Positions 54,914 through 63,317 of a DNA stretch of 64,000 nt are shown piece by piece. The translations under genes and the position numbers were made by a program. Source of the DNA: Pseudomonas putida (GTDB lineage: Bacteria; Pseudomonadota; Gammaproteobacteria; Pseudomonadales; Pseudomonadaceae); assembly GCF_026625125.1 (NCBI RefSeq), contig NZ_CP113097.1, positions 2,914,001-2,978,000 on the forward strand. Direction: 5' to 3'. Under the pieces are notes generated by a model. That model was not told the DNA's origin, made no database searches, and worked only from the letters and a program-made list of their open reading frames with translations. The first letter of the stretch is position 1; each line of letters starts with the position of its first letter.

Positions 54914-55975
54914 TTAAGCAGTCAAGAACACACGGACAGCCAATAAGGACCAGCACGCCAAGAAAACCGTGCTCAAAATTCCCGAATAATTGGACAGCAA
55001 GGTGCAGTGAGCATCAAGTGTTACGACAGTTCCGAATACCGGTATCTCAGGTGCGGGGCAAATTCCTTGTTGCGCACTGCCAGATATTTTTGAATCAAAA
55101 TCTACGAGTGCCTTACCAAACGCAGACTCATTAAAATCAACCTCCATTTGCAGAGCGTAACGCTGATAACCTATAGCGTTTTCTTCCTTATTTATGATAG
55201 AAGTAGCATCGATGTTGCCTGGATTTACAAAAGCGATATCCCTTACAAACACTGAGCCATCACCAGAGTTTGCTCCTCCATCACCTCCTCCTACGTCACC
55301 GCCACCGGTATCACCACCCTCCCCTGTATCCTCACCCTCATCGGGGTCAGAGGCATTCAAAGGATCACCAGTGCCTGGAGGTAAATAGGCAGATTCGACA
55401 GTGCAATTAGGGCTGGAAGAGTCCAGCCCTACAGAAAAATTACAGAAGCCAGTATCTGTTGAGCCTGTAACTAAATAGCATGTGCTAGTAGAAGCAGAGG
55501 AAGCAAGATACAAACAGGAATCATGACAAATATCCTCAGTAACTTGACGTGTAGACCAAATGACAGAGTAGTCTTTGCCATTGTAACTTGCAGGGGATAA
55601 AGAGCCGCGTGACCGAAGAACCTCAGGGCAAACAACATCCTCTGCTGGCACAGCAAAAACAATATTTGCCATTTCTCGAGTGCCGGCTTGGTCGTATGTA
55701 AGAGTGTATGAGTAATCACACTTATACATAGTGGAGGACAGTGCAGAACAACCTTTCGCTGTAAAGTTGCTTTTAGTAGTGTCGGTGTTGGAGCTTCTGA
55801 GGTAACCCACATAAGCGGCAACAAACAATTCCGGCGTGCTCTTAACTCCAGCAGATGAGCAAGCCGCAGCTGTCGCGCCTTGTTTGTAAGAGTCAGAACA
55901 CTGCCATCCTGCAAAAGCACTAGGCGCAAAATTCAGAAAGGCTAAAAGAGCAAGAAGCGAATAAAATTTTCTCAT
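54914..55975 (-). CDS. Phage adsorption / minor coat protein (pIII-like), copy 1
   Basis: The 353-residue protein has a signal peptide (YSLLALLAFLNFAPSAFA), many cysteines (secreted, disulfide-bonded), a Gly/Asp/Glu-rich linker around residues 210-240 (GEGGDTGGGDVGGGDGG), and a C-terminal membrane anchor (GILSTVFLACWSLLAVRVF). This is the plan of pIII/TspB-like receptor-binding proteins. The start overlaps the stop of the preceding 26-residue gene. Confidence 0.85.
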   Translation of the reverse strand: MRKFYSLLALLAFLNFAPSAFAGWQCSDSYKQGATAAACSSAGVKSTPELFVAAYVGYLRSSNTDTTKSNFTAKGCSALSSTMYKCDYSYTLTYDQAGTREMANIVFAVPAEDVVCPEVLRSRGSLSPASYNGKDYSVIWSTRQVTEDICHDSCLYLASSASTSTCYLVTGSTDTGFCNFSVGLDSSSPNCTVESAYLPPGTGDPLNASDPDEGEDTGEGGDTGGGDVGGGDGGANSGDGSVFVRDIAFVNPGNIDATSIINKEENAIGYQRYALQMEVDFNESAFGKALVDFDSKISGSAQQGICPAPEIPVFGTVVTLDAHCTLLSNYSGILSTVFLACWSLLAVRVFLTA

Positions 55976-56052
55976 TTAACCCACCCTGTGAAAACAGCAA
56001 ATGCGCAGCCAGCCCCAATACAGAAAAATGCAAAGTAATAAAATTGCTCCAT
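55972..56052 (-). CDS. 26-residue membrane peptide, possible pVII/pIX-like coat protein, copy 1
   Basis: ATG 56052 opens MEQFYYFAFFCIGAGCAFAV, ending GWVK. GAGG lies upstream and the stop overlaps the start of the pIII-like gene (ATGA). Its hydrophobic make-up and size fit minor coat proteins at the virion end. Too short to be found by length-based gene calling. Confidence 0.55.
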   Translation of the reverse strand: MEQFYYFAFFCIGAGCAFAVFTGWVK

Positions 56053-56075
56053 GGCAAGGGCCTCGATTTACAGAC

Positions 56076-56100
56076 AAAAAAAGGGCGCCCGAAGACGCCC
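56076..56100 (-). terminator. Terminator after the major coat gene
   Basis: On the minus strand GGGCGTC and GGCGCCC pair around a TTCG tetraloop, followed by seven T's. It lies 19 bp after the major coat stop, as in many filamentous phages where it limits expression of downstream genes. Confidence 0.85.
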
Positions 56101-56118
56101 AGGTGCAGCAGGTTCGAA

Positions 56119-56349
56119 TTAACGACCGAAGAAGCCGAGTACCAGGCGCGCGCCTTTAACCACGACCAGGACGCCGGCCAGGGAAGCAGCAACAGCAAGA
56201 ATTGCCGTACTAACGCCCGAAAAATCAGCAGAGGAAGTAAGCGCCGAATAATCGACGGCACCTTCGGCAGCAAAAACAGCAGGCGCAGCCAGAACAGCGG
56301 CTACAGTGGCAACGACAGCGGATTTCTTGAACTTATTTTTCTTGGACAT
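56119..56349 (-). CDS. Major coat protein (pVIII-like)
   Basis: The 76-residue precursor has a basic N-terminus (MSKKNKFKK), a signal peptide ending APAVFA, a short acidic mature start (AEGAVDYSAL), a transmembrane helix (VSTAILAVAASLAGVLVVV) and a basic tail (KGARLVLGFFGR). This is the classic pVIII plan. It lies before the strong terminator. Confidence 0.88.
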   Translation of the reverse strand: MSKKNKFKKSAVVATVAAVLAAPAVFAAEGAVDYSALTSSADFSGVSTAILAVAASLAGVLVVVKGARLVLGFFGR

Positions 56350-56358
56350 ATTAAAGCC

Positions 56359-56580
56359 TCATGATTGAAAGAAGTTTAAAACAACCCGGATACCCATAGC
56401 CAAAACAAGAAATGTTCCAACGAGAGTAAAGCCGGACCCCAACGCCTGGGCCGCAACAAGCGGATCAAGCTGAGATGGATCAAAGGGCGGGTTATAAGGA
56501 ATAACCACCCAATTAGAAGAACAGATCGGCACCCCGCCCTCAGTTACTAGGTCAGAAGGACAATAAAGGGTGCCAGACAT
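56359..56580 (-). CDS. Minor coat protein with C-terminal membrane helix
   Basis: The 73-residue protein has two cysteines near the N-terminus and one transmembrane helix (FTLVGTFLVLAMGIRVVL). Its start overlaps the SSB stop (TAATG). Place and size fit a pVII/pIX-type structural protein. Confidence 0.7.
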   Translation of the reverse strand: MSGTLYCPSDLVTEGGVPICSSNWVVIPYNPPFDPSQLDPLVAAQALGSGFTLVGTFLVLAMGIRVVLNFFQS

Positions 56581-56909
56581 TACGAAGCCTTCTGAACAGC
56601 TGCACCATTACCGACTGGGCGCTGTTCCTCAATGCGGAGGGGAATACCGGCCAACTGATAATTCAACTCTTTATAACGCTCGTTATAAGATACGTTGAAC
56701 GGCGCGTAGACTTCGACGCCCTTTTGAGCGCGATACGCATTGTGGAGACCCTGCTTTACCGCATCGCCGAATACGGAAAGTTCATAAAGCTCGAATTGCT
56801 TCATGCCATTACGGTTCAGGCTCTCTGCCTGGATACCTACGATAGCCCATGGCTTTTCAGCAGTGCCACGATCAATTACGTCAACGATAACGCCTTTCAA
56901 GATTTTCAT
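56580..56909 (-). CDS. Phage single-stranded DNA-binding protein (pV-like)
   Basis: The 109-residue protein begins MKILKGVIVDVIDRGTAEKPW and has a beta-rich OB-type rhythm (FELYELSVFGDA, GVEVYAPFNVSY). Its position between Rep-side genes and coat genes matches SSB in inoviruses. It coats new plus strands before packaging. Confidence 0.72.
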   Translation of the reverse strand: MKILKGVIVDVIDRGTAEKPWAIVGIQAESLNRNGMKQFELYELSVFGDAVKQGLHNAYRAQKGVEVYAPFNVSYNERYKELNYQLAGIPLRIEEQRPVGNGAAVQKAS

Positions 56910-56930
56910 ATTTTCAATTCCACTGGGGAG

Positions 56931-57080
56931 TTAAATGCCCAGCCGGGCACGTTTAATGGCGAAGCGTTCTTTGATAAAGAAGTAGAAATAAGTCGAACAA
57001 GCCAGCACTAGGCAGGAACCAAGAGACAAACCAAGGCCCAATAAAAAGCCAGTAACTACAACATCAGGCGTGCATTGCAT
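56931..57080 (-). CDS. 49-residue membrane protein
   Basis: ATG 57080 (MQCTPDVVVTGFLLGLGLSL...) encodes one membrane helix and a basic tail ending KRARLGI. GAGG lies about seven bases upstream. It fills the gap between SSB and the 57089 gene in the same direction; likely a real phage gene, function unknown. Confidence 0.6.
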   Translation of the reverse strand: MQCTPDVVVTGFLLGLGLSLGSCLVLACSTYFYFFIKERFAIKRARLGI

Positions 57081-57088
57081 ATTTAGCC

Positions 57089-57331
57089 TCAGCTGCGCTT
57101 ATCTTGTGGATGAAATGCCCAGCCAGGGACCTGGACAGAGTCATCACGGCGGAAAGTCATAAACTCACGTCGTGACTTTTGGCGCTTTACTTCCTGTTGA
57201 GCCAATGCAGTAAGAAAGACGCGCATAAGGCTATTAACACAAGCAGATTGATCCAGTCCTGGAGATCGAATTGCAGCATCTATTTGGGCCTCCACCTCAA
57301 AACGTAGGTTTTGATAAGTTACACGGTCCAT
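57089..57331 (-). CDS. Small phage protein (80 aa)
   Basis: A soluble, charged protein (MDRVTYQNLRFEVEAQ..., QQEVKRQKSRREF) that directly abuts the gene before it. No family recognised; a small accessory replication or regulatory protein is possible. Confidence 0.6.
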   Translation of the reverse strand: MDRVTYQNLRFEVEAQIDAAIRSPGLDQSACVNSLMRVFLTALAQQEVKRQKSRREFMTFRRDDSVQVPGWAFHPQDKRS

Positions 57332-57565
57332 TTAGTAACCCATCCATTCAGCAATACAGAGAGTGCCTTTCGCTTCATACTCCAGAACCCAAATACGCTC
57401 GGGCTTAACTGCCTGCTCTTTACGAGTTTCAAGCGCCTGAATTGTTTGTTCGACAGACTGCTGTAGGACGGAATTCTTGCGTGACGCCTCAAGAGATTTT
57501 CGAAACTCAATGTTGCGACGATCAGAAGCAGTTAGACGGGCTCCGTCAAAACGAACAGTAATCAC
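57332..57565 (-). CDS. Small phage protein (77 aa)
   Basis: Starts at GTG 57565, which overlaps the Rep stop (GTGA). The helical, basic protein contains FRKSLEASRKNSVLQQS. No family recognised. Its tight coupling to Rep suggests a role in replication. Confidence 0.6.
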   Translation of the reverse strand: MITVRFDGARLTASDRRNIEFRKSLEASRKNSVLQQSVEQTIQALETRKEQAVKPERIWVLEYEAKGTLCIAEWMGY

Positions 57566-58704
57566 GCTGCCACCAACTGCAAATGGCCAGCCGGGCGCTT
57601 GTACCAGTTAGGAATCTCGATAACAGAAACACGTGTAACCTCACGAATTTCTTTAACGATGACCGGCGAAAACTTAGTGTGATCAAATGGCATTCGGATG
57701 TTAATTCCAATGCGATTAAGATGTGCAGCATGCTCATTAACTTGGCGCTTCGAAAAATCCAATGGAGTTTGTGCATTCATCCACTGGATTGCATACATAG
57801 CAGTCGTATTGGCAGCCCTCATGTTAGGGCGAACACCCGAGGCGACAAGCTGTTCAGCGATCGATAACAAGTCCATGGCATTCACCTTAAGCTTCTGATC
57901 AAGCTTCAAAAAATCTTTATGGAGGCGGGTTAACTCACCTTCGTCAAATAAGCCCCAATAGGCCAAGTGATGGCGTTTGAGAAATTCAGCCTTGAATCCT
58001 TGTTCAAAGCGAACAATGCCTTGCTCTTCGCAATAGGCCTGAACCTTCTGGATGTATTTATACTCTTCGGAGGTCTCGCCGAAGATTCTTTTTACTTTTG
58101 GGAGACTATTACTAAGCATTTCGAATGCTTTATCGTAAGCCTTACGGAATTGAAGGCGAGCACCCTGCCCTAGAGCCTTAGTTGTCCAGGTGGCAGTGCG
58201 ACCATTGGGATACAAAAAACCATAATTCCTACCGATAGCCTGACTTGAAATACCTTTCAAATATGCAGGCACGTTACCTTTACCGACAGCGTGATTGCTC
58301 GTCACGTCAATGCGAGTAATTACCATGCCATCGGCAGTGGTACCAACATGTTGTCCGTCTGGACCTTGGCGAAAATCAATCCGGGTACACTTCGTTAACG
58401 GAGGAAGGCCGTATTGAGCCAAAATACGGTTGTAAACGATCACGCACTGCTCAATTGTTGTATAACCAAAAAGGTTGTCTGCCCTATCGATGCGGCTTGG
58501 ATTCCCTTCAATGAATACCCGACGGCCATGAACTCTGATGATTATCACGGTCGACCAGCTGCCTTCATGCTTGAAGCCAGGTTGCTTGCTCGACAAAAGC
58601 TCGCCAGTCTTTGAGCACAGGGTCTCAATGACAATGTCCGTCACCTTAGGCAGGTCGAAATCGTATTCCTGGTAGGCGGAGAGCCAGTCGTAGAAGATGT
58701 GCAT
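57562..58704 (-). CDS. Phage replication initiation protein (gpII/X family)
   Basis: The 380-residue protein opens with MHIFYDWLSAYQEYDFDLP and has TRIDFRQGPDGQHVG and VITRIDVTSN motifs, as in phage/plasmid II/X replication proteins. It nicks the plus-strand origin for rolling-circle replication. It is the first gene of the minus-strand operon and is divergent from the XRE repressor. Confidence 0.85.
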   Translation of the reverse strand: MHIFYDWLSAYQEYDFDLPKVTDIVIETLCSKTGELLSSKQPGFKHEGSWSTVIIIRVHGRRVFIEGNPSRIDRADNLFGYTTIEQCVIVYNRILAQYGLPPLTKCTRIDFRQGPDGQHVGTTADGMVITRIDVTSNHAVGKGNVPAYLKGISSQAIGRNYGFLYPNGRTATWTTKALGQGARLQFRKAYDKAFEMLSNSLPKVKRIFGETSEEYKYIQKVQAYCEEQGIVRFEQGFKAEFLKRHHLAYWGLFDEGELTRLHKDFLKLDQKLKVNAMDLLSIAEQLVASGVRPNMRAANTTAMYAIQWMNAQTPLDFSKRQVNEHAAHLNRIGINIRMPFDHTKFSPVIVKEIREVTRVSVIEIPNWYKRPAGHLQLVAA

Positions 58705-58860
58705 CCCTGAACCTTGCTATCGAAACCACGGATTACCTCTGTCACAACGGAGGTATTCCGCGATGATAGACAGTCCACCGATGCAGTCAAGAGAAAAAGA
58801 ACGGTTTTTTCCTGATAATAGGGCTATAGCAACGGGAAACTGTCTTTGGAGGCGTGCGGA
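58705..58860. promoter_or_regulatory. Divergent promoter region between Rep and repressor
   Basis: The 156-bp gap separates the Rep operon (minus) from the repressor gene (plus), the usual place for a phage genetic switch. A GGAGG at 58848-58852 is the repressor ribosome site. No operator repeat was certain. Confidence 0.5.
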
Positions 58861-59271
58861 ATGGGCATTGGAACGAGGATCAGGCAGGAACGACTCAAGC
58901 AAGGCCTGGAACTCAAGGAGCTAGCCAGGCTCAGCGGAATGCCTGAGAGGACTCTGGCGGACATCGAGCGTGAGGTCTCGAATCCGAGGGCGGACAACCT
59001 GAAGAAAGTGATCATTTCACTGGGCTGTTCAGCCGATCAGATCATGTTCGACGACGATGAGCTGACGGAGGACGGTGACTTATCACTTCTGGTACGCGAG
59101 CTGAGCAAAACGGAAGAAGAAACCAGGCAAACGGTCAAACGAGTGATCCGAGCAATGCTCGTACAAGAACGTGTATTCGAGCTGGAGCGAATCAGGATGG
59201 AGGAAAATCGAGACCGACAGAATCTGGCGCTTCCTCTAAAACGCTATGGAAAAACGGCTCAACAAAAATGA
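58861..59271 (+). CDS. XRE-type phage repressor
   Basis: The start is ATG 58861, eight bases after GGAGG, giving 136 residues. An HTH occupies residues about 1-55 (RIRQERLKQGLELKELARLS, MPERTLADIEREVSNP). A helical C-terminal region follows. Being divergent from Rep it is likely the lysogeny-type regulator. Confidence 0.82.
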   Translation: MGIGTRIRQERLKQGLELKELARLSGMPERTLADIEREVSNPRADNLKKVIISLGCSADQIMFDDDELTEDGDLSLLVRELSKTEEETRQTVKRVIRAMLVQERVFELERIRMEENRDRQNLALPLKRYGKTAQQK

Positions 59272-59294
59272 AAAAATGCGGATATCCGCAATGA

Positions 59295-59320
59295 AGTGGG
59301 GGTGTAACAGCACCCCCACT
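59295..59320. terminator. Perfect 10-bp hairpin after the repressor
   Basis: AGTGGGGGTG and CACCCCCACT pair perfectly around TAACAG. There is no T-run, so it may be a pause, RNA-stability or ssDNA element rather than a classic terminator. Confidence 0.45.
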
Positions 59321-59352
59321 CCTCCAGCCAGAAACCGCAAGGATCGCTACAA

Positions 59353-59907
59353 GTGCTGAACAGCAAGTGCCAAGGCCTGATCGAGATGCAGGAGCTTACC
59401 GTGCAGGGCATCGAGCGCGAATTGCTCGGTTGGCTGATCTTGATGGGGCTGGAGCCTCGACGCTACGGAGAGGCACCGCTGATCTCGGTTTTGATTAACC
59501 AGGTCAAGCTGAATGCCGGCTCGTTCGGCACCTCAACCCACCGGCTGATCTTCATGGCCATCGAGCGCCTCTACCGCCGACAGGACCCGATCGACATCCT
59601 TCTCATCCTGGAGGATCTGGAGCTGTCGGGCGATCCAATAACGTTGCAGGAACTGGCCGAAATCGCACGGGATACGCCGTCAGGATTGATGGAAAAAGTG
59701 GACGCTATGGCCCGAATCATCAAAGCGTTTGGCGATCTTCGATCAGGCTTCGATACCAAAGAAAAGATCAGCCGGCGGCTGATGAGATTCCGTGAGGTCA
59801 TGGACCACGGTTATTCGCACGGTGCCGTGTGGTGGACAGAAGATCCTCAGTGGCTGCTATCAAATCCACACGGCGAACACATCTGCTACGTCTATTACAC
59901 GGAATAA
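59353..59907 (+). CDS. Stand-alone DnaB N-terminal-domain-like protein
   Basis: The 184-residue protein matches the N-terminal domain of replicative helicase DnaB: ERELLGWLILMG, then THRLIFMAIERLYRRQDPID, then LQELAEIARDTPSG and VDAMARIIKAF. The RecA-like helicase domain is absent. It may engage the host DnaB or its loader. GTG 59353 after AAGGA is given as start; ATG 59386 is possible. Rare cargo for an inovirus as far as I know. Confidence 0.75.
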   Translation: MLNSKCQGLIEMQELTVQGIERELLGWLILMGLEPRRYGEAPLISVLINQVKLNAGSFGTSTHRLIFMAIERLYRRQDPIDILLILEDLELSGDPITLQELAEIARDTPSGLMEKVDAMARIIKAFGDLRSGFDTKEKISRRLMRFREVMDHGYSHGAVWWTEDPQWLLSNPHGEHICYVYYTE

Positions 59908-60124
59908 AAGCAAAGTCGTCTCCGACGGCCCTCCGGGGGGTCACCCTTTGTGACGCGGCGGGAGTCAGGAGGAAAAGCACCTCCTAACTCCCTTGCAGAG
60001 GGTAAGGGTCAGCGTGTGGTCAAGGGTACGCTTCGCCCGGGACTCCGTTCATCGTGACGATGAGGCGCTGTCACGACGAGCCGGGGTCGCGGCCCTTGAC
60101 TTAGCCGAGCACGGGAAAAGGACG

Positions 60125-60149
60125 AAAAAAAACCGCCGTGCGGGCGGTT
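60125..60149 (-). terminator. Minus-strand terminator
   Basis: AACCGCC (60131-60137) pairs with GGCGGTT (60143-60149). On the minus strand the stem runs into a T-run of eight (A's at 60125-60132). Confidence 0.8.
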
Positions 60150-60238
60150 CTTCTCTCGCAGTCCAGGTGAGAAAGCTGGGCTGCGAACCTGGATGCAGTA
60201 ACGTGTACGGCAAGATACTACCTCGAAAAATAGGCAGC

Positions 60239-60263
60239 AAAAAGCCCGCTGAGAAGCGGGCTT
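60239..60263 (-). terminator. Minus-strand terminator after the 60334 gene
   Basis: AAGCCCGCT (60242-60250) pairs with AGCGGGCTT (60255-60263) around GAGA, with T's following on the minus strand. It is the first terminator met by transcripts from the 60334-60705 gene. Confidence 0.78.
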
Positions 60264-60333
60264 CGTGTGTGCCTTTCGGCCAGAAATATTGCAACGTGCC
60301 TTTCGGCCAACACGGCAGAATATACCCGAAAAC

Positions 60334-60705
60334 CTAGGCTCTTTCGAGCCGCCACGCTTCCTGAAACAGAGCTTTGATCGCTGCCTGACGCTCTTTTGTG
60401 AATGTGGAAATGCCCTTGCGCAGACGCGGTTCTCGCCAAAATTCATTCCGCAAAAGCTGATGATAAAATACTTCCTGAGCCGTAATCGTAGGCTGATCAG
60501 TGCCATAAAGGACGCCTACTTTGAGCCCGAGATTGTAGCGATTGGAAATGATCCAGGACGAATCGGTAATGCTCGAAACAGCCTCAGAAAGAGCCTGGCA
60601 AGCCACGCGAAAATGAGGGGCGGCCAACCCGGCAGCCCGAAGGGAATCCATTGCCTCAGCCCTGATTTTCTCAGCCAAAGCGATCTGCTTTGCAGTGCCT
60701 TCCAC
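60334..60705 (-). CDS. Uncharacterised phage protein (123 aa)
   Basis: GTG 60705 follows GGAGGGAG, giving a helical protein (VEGTAKQIALAEKIRAEAMD..., ALSEAVSSITDSSW). An ATG at 60801 would add a poorly protein-like stretch. In the circular phage genome it follows the secretin across the attachment site. Function unknown. Confidence 0.65.
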   Translation of the reverse strand: MEGTAKQIALAEKIRAEAMDSLRAAGLAAPHFRVACQALSEAVSSITDSSWIISNRYNLGLKVGVLYGTDQPTITAQEVFYHQLLRNEFWREPRLRKGISTFTKERQAAIKALFQEAWRLERA

Positions 60706-60871
60706 CCTACTCCCTCCATCATTTTTTGATTGCAAAAACGTGCTGCAGCTCGATGACCTGGTTGAATAAATGCCATCAAAAAAGGGCCACGCATAATGCA
60801 CGCTATGTGTAAATCCGGCGCCGGGGCTGCGCGATTTTCCCGGCGCCTGATTCGGCCTAATCGGCCGGCTT

Positions 60872-60904
60872 CGCTAACATAACGTGCGTCACATTATGCG
60901 TACC
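60872..60904 (-). other. Phage attachment site (dif-like, 11-bp centre) between tandem copies
   Basis: On the minus strand GGTACGCATAA (XerC-type arm) and TTATGTTAGCG (XerD-type arm) are separated by 11 bp instead of 6. This is the phage attP or phage-phage junction. The right arm differs from the chromosomal TTATGTTAAAT. Confidence 0.8.
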
Positions 60905-60985
60905 CGTGGATTTTCTTGCAGGGCGGTGGTAGCCTACTTTTCAGCACTAAAACGTCTAACTACGCTAAATGACTATTTAGAATAG

Positions 60986-62245
60986 TTATATGCCAGCATC
61001 GACTAGCCGCGGCGTCAGAAACAAAACCAGCTCAGTCTGCGTCTTCACCGTCGACGTGCTGTTGAACAACCATTTCAAGCCCGGGATTTTCCCAAAGAAC
61101 GGCACGCTACGCACGACCGTGCTGTCAGCATCCGAATACACGCCTCCCAACGCAATCGTCTTCCCAAAGCCCGAGAACACACGCGACGTCAGCGACGTTG
61201 TGTTAATCGGCGGCACCCCGTTCATGGCTTTAGAGTAATCAGGCTCATCCTTGCTCAAAACCACGTCCAGGAGCACGCCCTGGTCGTTTACGAGAGGCAT
61301 AACATCAAGCGACAACGCAGCTTCTTTAAAAGATACGGACGTGGCCCCATCACCGGCAGACTGCTGATAAGGAACCTGCGAACCTTTAATGATCTTCGCC
61401 TGATGCCGATCTGTCGTGTAAACGCGCGGACTAGATATCACACGACCTTTGCCTGCTTGTTCCATGGCATCAAGCTCAGCATCTAGATTGAAAGACCTGG
61501 ACGTAATGCCGAATCCAGCAATAGCAGCTGGTGTTAAACCCAAAGGCACACTACCAATCAAAGTTCCTGCGCCGCTGCCTACAGAGGTGCTCCACTGAAC
61601 ACCAAGATTTTTGGTGTACGAACGATCAACCTCAACAATTCGTGCCTCAATCATCACTTGCTTTCGAGAATAGTCGACGGCATCGAGGTAATGGCGCAGT
61701 TCAGACAAACGCTCGGTGTTCATGCGCGCAACAATAACGGATGAGCCTTCTTCCGCGTTCAAACTCTCGCCTTGATCCAAAGGAAATGCCTTGATGGCAT
61801 CAATGGAAGGAATATTTCTTACTTTAAGCACAGAAACCTTATATGACTGACTTGCAGCCGCTGGCATGGCTGAAGCGCTTCCAGCGTATGAGTCATATGA
61901 ACCTGGATCAGCGTTAGTGCGTGGATATGCACTCACATGCAAAAACTTTCCTTCAACCGTATAGAGTAAGCCGCGAGGCGCAGTAACGAACTCTATGGCT
62001 TCGTCCCATGTAACATCCTTCATGCGCATGGACAGCGAACCGCTAACACCTTCGCCCAGGACAAGATTTAGCCCCCTATAATCGGCAAGAAGCTGTAAGG
62101 CCGCAGATGTTTGAATAGTTTGAAAGTCAAAGGTCAGAGATTGCGGACCGTCTTCCGCAAATGTTTGGCTGATAATCACCGAGAGAAAGGCGGCGACAAA
62201 GTAACGGCTAAAAGATTTGCAGATGCTCATAACGTCAATGTCCAT
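60986..62245 (-). CDS. Filamentous phage secretin (pIV-like), copy 2
   Basis: Same protein as 52282-53541, with the same choice of start (ATG 62245) before the signal peptide. It lies next to the phage-phage junction, so its downstream neighbour is the 60334 gene, as expected in the circular genome. Confidence 0.88.
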   Translation of the reverse strand: MDIDVMSICKSFSRYFVAAFLSVIISQTFAEDGPQSLTFDFQTIQTSAALQLLADYRGLNLVLGEGVSGSLSMRMKDVTWDEAIEFVTAPRGLLYTVEGKFLHVSAYPRTNADPGSYDSYAGSASAMPAAASQSYKVSVLKVRNIPSIDAIKAFPLDQGESLNAEEGSSVIVARMNTERLSELRHYLDAVDYSRKQVMIEARIVEVDRSYTKNLGVQWSTSVGSGAGTLIGSVPLGLTPAAIAGFGITSRSFNLDAELDAMEQAGKGRVISSPRVYTTDRHQAKIIKGSQVPYQQSAGDGATSVSFKEAALSLDVMPLVNDQGVLLDVVLSKDEPDYSKAMNGVPPINTTSLTSRVFSGFGKTIALGGVYSDADSTVVRSVPFFGKIPGLKWLFNSTSTVKTQTELVLFLTPRLVDAGI

Positions 62246-62282
62246 GATTTGTGGATTGCTTGGGATAGGGGTCAGCGCTACG

Positions 62283-63314
62283 CTAAACCCCTCCCCCAAT
62301 CAATCCACCAACTATAGGGTTGGACTTTTTTAAGGCCCAGGCTGTAATTTTTAAACCATCAACAACACAATAAGCCTCAGTGAAGTCTGAAACATACCTG
62401 CAGTGACTAAACGATATGTATCTGGTATTGCCATTTGCATCAGATATGAGAGCTAATGATTCAGATATAGCTCTGGAATTCGGGTCAGGCTTTGAGGGGT
62501 GAACAAAACCAACCAGCCGCCACGTAGTTGATAAAGGCGGCTCAACAGGCTTTGCTGCAACTGCACTTACCTTTGCGTTGACGGCGCTAATCGTGTTGGC
62601 GTCATCACGCTGAAAGAACTTTTTCGAGTAATGAAAACCAAATCCGAGCAGAAACAAAGCTCCGAAGACACATAGCCAAAGCCCGTAGGAACGCAAGAAA
62701 CTAGAACGCCCATCAGCCGCAGACTCATCTCCTACGCCAGAGCTAGAAAGAGTTGCAGACTGATAAAAAGAATACACAGATGATTTAAAGGCCCCACCTG
62801 TTGTTCGAACAAGTTTTGACTTGGGCGGACTATCACCGGTTACTGAACCTTGATAAATATCAACCTTGAACGTTTTTTTACTCAGTTTGCGTATACGATA
62901 AGTGGTTTCAACAAGCAGGCGAACCCAGCTAGATATTTGAGCTAAATCTTGTGTAACAAGCACAACGCGCATGGAGTTATTTTTGTCATCAACGCGATGA
63001 CGATGTTCTGCTAACAGGGACTTATCGCTTAAATTTGCATGATTGACATTCTGCCCAGCTGGCCAGCGTCTCCAACATTCATCAAGGATAGCAACAGAAC
63101 CAGGTGGTATCACCTCAGAAATATCATCTAATTCGAACCAATTAGAAGGCAGCTGAGTAATATTTCCGCCAAAAGTAGCTAGGAGATCATCAACCGAAAG
63201 AGGGATGTTTGTAACCACATGCCTATTTTGCTTCAAGGAAGGAATTACAACATGCTCAACAACGCCATAGCTTTTACCATGGCCTGGCTTGCCTACATAT
63301 GCATGGATAGCCAT
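62283..63314 (-). CDS. zot: Zot-like assembly ATPase (pI), copy 2
   Basis: Same 343-residue protein as at 53579-54610, with an intact Walker A (GKPGHGKSYG). Confidence 0.9.
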   Translation of the reverse strand: MAIHAYVGKPGHGKSYGVVEHVVIPSLKQNRHVVTNIPLSVDDLLATFGGNITQLPSNWFELDDISEVIPPGSVAILDECWRRWPAGQNVNHANLSDKSLLAEHRHRVDDKNNSMRVVLVTQDLAQISSWVRLLVETTYRIRKLSKKTFKVDIYQGSVTGDSPPKSKLVRTTGGAFKSSVYSFYQSATLSSSGVGDESAADGRSSFLRSYGLWLCVFGALFLLGFGFHYSKKFFQRDDANTISAVNAKVSAVAAKPVEPPLSTTWRLVGFVHPSKPDPNSRAISESLALISDANGNTRYISFSHCRYVSDFTEAYCVVDGLKITAWALKKSNPIVGGLIGGGV

Positions 63315-63317
63315 AAA

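Larger units (their letters stand above)
59908..60333. other. Phage non-coding region with hairpins
   Basis: No gene supported. It holds two minus-strand terminators (60125-60149 and 60239-60263) and a 14-bp direct repeat GTGCCTTTCGGCCA at 60269-60282 and 60296-60309. Such stem-loop-rich gaps in filamentous phages carry replication origins and the packaging signal. Confidence 0.5.
52188..60891. mobile_element. Inovirus (filamentous phage) prophage, first complete copy, 8704 bp
   Basis: The unit begins at CATTATGCGTACC (52188), and the same sequence restarts at 60892, so one genome is 8704 bp. It encodes the typical set: Rep, SSB, coat proteins, adsorption protein, Zot and secretin, plus an XRE repressor. 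No integrase gene lies inside, which fits use of the host XerC/XerD recombinases at dif. The base composition is more AT-rich than the island. The operon runs on the minus strand from Rep (58704) to secretin (52282). Confidence 0.9.
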
